Positions 60,324 to 64,000 of a stretch of 64,000 nt of DNA are shown one piece after another. The stretch is from Streptomyces sp. NBC_01142 (GTDB lineage Bacteria; Actinomycetota; Actinomycetes; Streptomycetales; Streptomycetaceae), in contig NZ_JAPEOR010000001.1 in assembly GCF_026341125.1 (NCBI RefSeq), positions 3,162,001-3,226,000 on the forward strand, given 5' to 3'. The notes under the pieces were generated by a model, which was not told the DNA's origin, made no database searches, and saw only the letters and a list, made by a program, of their open reading frames with translations. The translations under genes were made by a program, and so were the position numbers. Each line of letters opens with the position of its first letter. The first letter of the stretch is position 1.

Positions 60324-60358
60324 CGGCCGAACGGCCCTGCCGCACGGCCGAACGGCAC
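60324..60358. promoter_or_regulatory. Paired DevR-box-like palindromes upstream of DoxX-like gene
   Basis: CGGCCGAACGGCCC (60324-60337) and CGGCCGAACGGCAC (60345-60358) start 21 bp apart and share 12 identical bases. They differ from GGGNCNNNNGNCCC at one and two positions. The near edge is 80 bp upstream of the start at 60244. Confidence 0.6.
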
Positions 60359-60747
60359 TGTGGCGGCAGACCTGTTGGGGCGATCCGGCTCGGCCGTTGC
60401 GATCCCGGCTGTCAGCTCCGGGCAGGACGCCTGAGATGCGTCGCGAAATCTGTATGGAGCGGCGGGCGCGGTGGCCAGTCACGGCCGGTTTGGGCGGACT
60501 TGCGCGATCACTTGCATACGACCGCGACTCGGGAGAAGCGGCCGACCGGCGAGGCGGGGATTTCCGTGACCGTGAGCGGGTCCGCTCCTGGGCGCAGGCC
60601 ATCGCCCGCGAGCTGGTGGTGCTCCCCCACGTGCGGCCGACGTTCGCCCGACGAGGGGAGACGCCGGTCGTAACCCCGACTGCGTAGGGCCCGAGCGCGG
60701 TGCAGGGATCGTTCCCGGCTCGGCGGTGGTCGGTACAGTGTGGAACA

Positions 60748-60782
60748 GGGCCGAGAGGACCCGGGCCAGGGACGATCGGCCC
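60748..60782. promoter_or_regulatory. Paired DevR-box-like palindromes upstream of Usp gene
   Basis: GGGCCGAGAGGACC (60748-60761, one mismatch) and GGGACGATCGGCCC (60769-60782, full match) start 21 bp apart. The near edge is 95 bp upstream of the Usp ATG at 60878, a position suited to activation. Confidence 0.6.
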
Positions 60783-60877
60783 AGGCACCGCCGGTCTCTC
60801 CTCTGTAATCGTCTACCTCACGAAGTCAGCAAGTCCGTTGCGAATACTGACCGCGGCGGCACCACCGGGAGGCGACC

Positions 60878-61747
60878 ATGCCTGGCACCATCACCGTTGG
60901 ACTGGACGGAACAGACCACGCCCTCGCCGCCGCGGACTGGGCGGCGCACGAGGCGGCGCGCCGGGGGATGGACCTGCGCCTGGTGCACGCCTGGGTGTGG
61001 CGCGGCACCGACACGGTGTACATCGGGGACCGTGCTATGGAGGAGCGGTGGGTGCGCAACGTGCTGAACGAGGCGGAAGCCCGCGTGGCGAAGGTGTACC
61101 CGGACCTGAACGTCACTACCGAGCTGCTGGTCGATGACCCCGTACCGACGCTCGTCGCCGAAGCCGCGCGGGCCGAGATGCTGGTGCTGGGCTCTCGCGG
61201 CTACGGCACGCTGACCGGCTATCTGGTCGGTTCTGTGTCTCTGCAGGTGCTGCGCCAGGCGACCGGGCCGGTCGTCATGGTGCGCGGGCCGAGGCAGACC
61301 ACAGTGCAACAGCGCTTCGACGAGGTCGTCGTCGGCGTCCAGGAAGCAGAGGAAGCCGGCGGACCAGTCCTCGAGTTCGCCTTCGCGGCCGCCGCCGAAC
61401 GCGGAGCGACGCTGCGAGCTGTACGCGCCTGGAGCATCCCGTCGGTCCTGTCCTGGAGTCCGGGATCGATGTGGCTGGCCGATCAGGCGGGTGGCTTGGA
61501 GCCGCTGCACAAGGAGATCCTGGCCGACGCCCTGGGGCCCTGGCGCCAGAAGTACCCCGATGTGGATGTCATCGAGCATGTCGAGATCGGCGCAGCCTCG
61601 GAGGTTCTGCTGTCCAACAGCGGCCGCGCGAGCCTCGTGGTCGTCGGACGCCGCACCCACGACACGGGCCTGCGCCGTCTTGGCTCAGTTACCCATGCTG
61701 TTCTCCACCACGCGCCCGGTGCGGTCGCGGTCGTACCGCACCCCTGA
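60878..61747 (+). CDS. Universal stress protein, two tandem Usp domains
   Basis: 289 residues from the ATG at 60878 (GGGAGGCGACC ahead). Domain 1 begins TITVGLDGTDHALAAADWAA and has the ATP motif GSRGYGTLTGYLVGS; domain 2 ends with GRRTHDTGLRRLGSVTHAVL and AVAVVPHP. Both domains are complete, unlike the neighbours at 61776 and 62492. It is followed by a strong bidirectional terminator (61785-61816). Confidence 0.9.
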   Translation: MPGTITVGLDGTDHALAAADWAAHEAARRGMDLRLVHAWVWRGTDTVYIGDRAMEERWVRNVLNEAEARVAKVYPDLNVTTELLVDDPVPTLVAEAARAEMLVLGSRGYGTLTGYLVGSVSLQVLRQATGPVVMVRGPRQTTVQQRFDEVVVGVQEAEEAGGPVLEFAFAAAAERGATLRAVRAWSIPSVLSWSPGSMWLADQAGGLEPLHKEILADALGPWRQKYPDVDVIEHVEIGAASEVLLSNSGRASLVVVGRRTHDTGLRRLGSVTHAVLHHAPGAVAVVPHP

Positions 61748-61775
61748 CACCGCGCGCATGGGACCACGCGCCCTG

Positions 61776-62150
61776 CTACACCGCAACCGCCCTGGACGGG
61801 TCCGTCCAGGGCGGTTCGGTTTGGGCCGCGGCCGGCCGGTCGTGGGCCACCACGGCGACGGGCGACGCGGCGTGTTCGATGACGGCATGGGCGACATGGC
61901 CGATGTGCGGGCCCCAGCGGACCGCGCCGGATGCGACCGGCCGACCACCACCGGATCGGCGCCCTCGGCGGCCGCCGACAGCTGCCGCGTAGCAGAACCC
62001 GGGACCGGCTTCTCGACCACGTCCACCGTGTGGAACCTCTGCCGCCACGGCAGCAGCATGTCGCCGTGCGCCTGAGCCACCCGGGCACTGATGTCGTCCT
62101 GCAGTCCGGCATCGAACACGGGCAGGTAGGTGAAGGCCGAGGCGGAGATG
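61776..62150 (-). pseudogene. Universal stress protein, C-terminal domain remnant with frameshift
   Basis: On the minus strand FTYLPVFDAGLQDDISARVA through LLPWRQRFHTVDVVEKPVPG to ADPVVVGRSHPA is in one frame, and RWGPHIGHVAHAVIEHAASP to VAVVAHD in another, joined near 61905-61930. This is the second half of a two-domain Usp without its N-terminal domain or start. Confidence 0.7.
61785..61816. terminator. Bidirectional terminator between convergent Usp sequences
   Basis: AACCGCCCTGGACGG (61785-61799) and CCGTCCAGGGCGGTT (61802-61816) form a perfect 15-bp stem with a 2-base loop, 37 bp past the stop of the Usp gene. The opposite-strand Usp remnant runs into it. Confidence 0.8.
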
Positions 62151-62156
62151 CGTCAC

Positions 62157-62491
62157 GAGCGAGACGTGAACTCTTCCTGCGACACGCCCGCATGCTCACC
62201 ATGCTCACCTTTGGCTCGCTGAGGCGGGGGAAAGACCCGACGATATGGCGGCCCGTCGGTTCGCAGGGCCCGCTCCCGGGGTGTCCGGCTGTCGTTCGAT
62301 CTGTCGGCTGGTGGGGGAATGGCGGTCCCACCAAGTCACGTCCGGGGACGGCCGCGACATCTGGGGAGCGCATCAAGCCGGGACCAGTGGTCCCCCGGCG
62401 GGCACCTGATGGCCATCGCGTGTGGCGGGCGGTGCGGCGAGGCTGATGGGGCCGGTACGCCGGCGCTGTCACAGTGAAGGAGAGAGCCAAG
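62157..62491. other. Upstream region of the third Usp gene, with a palindrome
   Basis: No coding frame is supported. GGGACCAGTGGTCCC at 62380-62394 is a perfect 15-bp palindrome, 98-112 bp upstream of the Usp start, similar to a DevR half-site pair but one base wider; no good partner lies 21 bp away. Confidence 0.45.
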
Positions 62492-63406
62492 ATGCCTACG
62501 GCCCCCGCCCCCCATGCCCACGGGCGTATGCCCGTAGTCGCCGGAGTCAGCCAATCCGACGCAAGCAGAACTGGCCTTGCCTGGGCCTCGGACGAAGCCG
62601 CGCTGCGGCAACTGCCGCTGCGGCTGGTACACGCGCTGGAATGGCCGCCGGGAGCAGACCCCGACCCCCACGTCCCCCACCCGGAGCGCACCTGGAGCGC
62701 CCATTTCCGGTCCGGCGGAGAGGCGGTGCTGCGTGAGGCTGTGGAGTTCGTCCACGCACGCCATCCGGGCTTGGAAGTCGAGGCGCGTTCCGCTGACGGT
62801 CCGCGAGCCCGGGTGCTGGTGGAACAGGGTGCAGAGGCCGCTCTGTTGGTGGTGGGTGCGAAGCGGCTGAACGTGGCGGAGCAGCTGTTCACCGTCTCCA
62901 CCCTTGGGGTCACCCTCACCGCCCATGCAGGGTGCCCGGTAGTGGTGGCCCGCGAACCCGAGCACGCCGTCGGCGAGCCGCCCCTGGTCGTCGTGGGGGT
63001 CGACGGGTCCGCCAATTCCCGCGATGCCATGGCGTTCGCCTTCGAAGAGGCCGCGGTGTCCGGGGCTCGACTGCGGGCGGTCATGGTGCGCTACGTCCAT
63101 CGCGAGCGCGCGGTAGGCGGCGAGCGGGCCGATGTCGAGAATCGCTCCAGGACCGAGCTGTCGGAAGCGACGGCGGGCTGGCGGGAGAAGTACCCGGAGG
63201 TTGAGGTTGACTATCGGGTGAGGTAGGGCCACCCGGCGCGGGCCTTGGCCCACACGGCCGCAAATGCGCGGTGCCTGGTGGTCGGGTCCCGCGGGCTCGG
63301 CGGCTTTCGCGGCATGCTGCTCGGCTCGGTGAGCCATGTGCTCCTCCATCAAGCGACCTGCCCTCTGATCGTGGTACCGCCGCGGGAAGGCATAGCCGCA
63401 TACTGA
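62492..63406 (+). pseudogene. Universal stress protein interrupted by an in-frame amber codon
   Basis: ATG at 62492 follows GAAGGAGAGA. Frame one runs PVVAGVSQSDASRTGLAWAS to EVEVDYRVR and meets TAG at 63224-63226. With no frame change the reading then continues GHPARALAHTAANARCLVVG, SRGLGGFRGMLLGSVSHVLL to VVPPREGIAAY and stops at TGA 63404-63406. The part beyond the amber holds the conserved ATP motif GSRGLGGFRGMLLGS of domain 2. The reading VR-TAG-GHPA suggests CAG (Gln) to TAG, a single C-to-T change. Product without readthrough would be 244 residues. Confidence 0.8.
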
Positions 63407-63483
63407 ACGTCCTACAGCGACTGGGGGCACCTTCCGGAGGCCGGGTGAGGCATGCTCAATCCGACGGGGCGGTGTCGTAACCT

Positions 63484-63854
63484 CCGGCAAGGAGTGGACC
63501 GACGACGGTGAGGTCTATGAAGTGCACTCCCCAAAACGACGCGCGGTCAAGGCCACGCGGCCCGTGCCGATCCCGCCCTCCTTCGTGAGCACGCTGAGAT
63601 CACACATCGACTGGTTCGGCGTGGCGCCGGACGGCCGGCTGCCACGAGGCCTTACGACCTTCGGCACGCCGGGATCTCCTTCTGGCTGCACTCTGACGTG
63701 GACCCCGGCCCAATGCGCGCGCCGAGCCGGGCAGAGCATCGAGTGCTCTTCCGGCACTACGCCAAGTTCCCCAGGGCTGAGTGCCGGATCTCATCCGCGA
63801 CTGGTCCGCAACTGCTGGTCAGGAGTGGGAGACCGGTGGGAGGAGTTGGGATAG
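63484..63854 (+). pseudogene. Tyrosine integrase fragment, copy 3, with deletion and frameshifts
   Basis: Starts inside the integrase (EWTDDGEVYEVHSPKRRAVK, ATRPVPIPPSFVSTLRSHID, FGVAPDGRL) and so keeps more of the upstream catalytic domain than copies 1 and 2. About 100 bp that copy 1 has between DGRL and PYDLRH are missing, and the following active-site region is recognisable only at DNA level (ACGCCGGGATCTCC, CACTACGCCAAGTTCC) in shifted frames. Not functional. Confidence 0.75.
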
Positions 63855-63892
63855 TCGATGCAATCCGGGCTGCTTTGTAATCGGATAGCGCA

Positions 63893-63932
63893 GAGGGCGC
63901 CTGACAGGCAGCAGCCCAGTTCAGGCGCCCTC
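63893..63932. terminator. Inverted repeat between integrase fragment 3 and att-like repeat 3
   Basis: GAGGGCGCCTGA (63893-63904) and TCAGGCGCCCTC (63921-63932) form a perfect 12-bp stem with a 16-base loop, the same structure as at 32581-32620. Confidence 0.7.
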
Positions 63933-63941
63933 TTCCTGGCC

Positions 63942-64000
63942 CTAGAAGAAGCCGAGCTTCTTCGGCGAGTAGCTCACCAGCAGGTTCTTCGTCTGCTGGT
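63942..64000 (-). repeat. att-like repeat copy 3 / 3' end of the probable target gene, cut by window edge
   Basis: The minus strand encodes QQTKNLLVSYSPKKLGFF and TAG; the frame is still open at base 64000. This is either a third scar or the 3' end of the real target gene extending to the right. The palindrome GAAGAAGC-CGA-GCTTCTTC is present as in copy 2. Confidence 0.7.

Larger units (their letters stand above)
60245..60877. other. Divergent promoter region with two paired palindromes
   Basis: About 630 bp between the DoxX-like gene (minus) and a Usp gene (plus). Apart from the two palindrome pairs, listed separately, no supported gene was found; several arginine-rich open frames are background. 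Confidence 0.5.

Noticed and set aside
61483..63084. 533-codon minus-strand frame across the Usp region
   Set aside because: It runs antisense through two Usp sequences and the terminator and has no recognisable content.
63224..63226. Amber codon as a site for pyrrolysine or programmed readthrough
   Set aside because: No pyrrolysine genes or readthrough context are visible and neighbouring Usp copies are decaying; a nonsense mutation is simpler.
32630..63942. Actinobacterial integrative and conjugative element (FtsK/TraB type)
   Set aside because: No transfer ATPase, replication initiator or excisionase gene was found between the repeats, so conjugative function is not supported.

Overview
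The window is very GC-rich, uses GTG and TTG starts freely, has strong GGAGG-type ribosome binding sites, and carries families typical of streptomycetes (DUF6193, DUF5825, DUF6247, PQQ-propeller Ser/Thr kinases, tandem universal stress proteins). It is most likely a Streptomyces or close actinomycete chromosome. It reads as accessory DNA: many decayed genes, two IS traces, three integrase scars and no ribosomal or other core operon.

Layout. (1) 1-5.7 kb: edge of an extracellular contractile injection system (eCIS) locus, with a Pvc16-type protein, a Pvc15-type AAA+ ATPase and a 1001-residue DUF4157 cargo ending in an AHH-type nuclease domain. (2) 6.3-10.3 kb: a small RiPP-type cluster with a good promoter, a 28-codon leaderless-looking peptide, a B12/radical-SAM RiPP maturase, a DUF5825 protein and an MFS exporter, followed by an IS5-type transposase remnant. 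(3) 10.9-22 kb: a stress and ion group with a SHOCT protein, a SulP transporter, a P-type ATPase, PPK2, a three-helix-bundle protein, DUF6193, and a coupled pair of a cyclic-nucleotide-domain histidine kinase with a response regulator-thioredoxin-reductase fusion. (4) 22.4-28.4 kb: decay zone with a frameshifted enoyl-CoA hydratase, a multiply frameshifted CHAT protein and a restriction-endonuclease fragment. (5) 28.4-32.0 kb: hypothetical protein, APC permease and GNAT acetyltransferase.

At about 32.6, 42.5 and 63.9 kb the same module recurs: the 3' end of a tyrosine integrase, an inverted repeat, then a repeat whose minus strand encodes the same C-terminus (QQTKNLLVSYSPKKLGFF or a one-to-two-residue variant, then stop). 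This looks like repeated integration of islands into the 3' end of one protein gene that probably lies just right of the window. The 32.7-42.5 kb island holds two Ser/Thr kinases with PQQ propellers, a beta-trefoil protein and a toxin-antitoxin pair. A complete 877-bp IS5-family element sits in the stop codon of its right-end repeat.

The 42.6-63.9 kb island looks like a mobile hypoxia or dormancy module: two P-type ATPases, phosphoketolase, a DevS-like GAF kinase that keeps the heme-ligand histidine, a DevR-like regulator, two intact and three broken universal stress proteins, a GH65 phosphorylase with beta-phosphoglucomutase, a broken GAPDH start and a DoxX-like protein. Four intergenic sites in this island carry paired 14-bp palindromes (GGGNCNNNNGNCCC-like) with exactly 21 bp pitch, three of them 70-95 bp upstream of stress genes. 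They look like binding sites for the island's own DevR. No tRNA, rRNA or CRISPR array was recognised.
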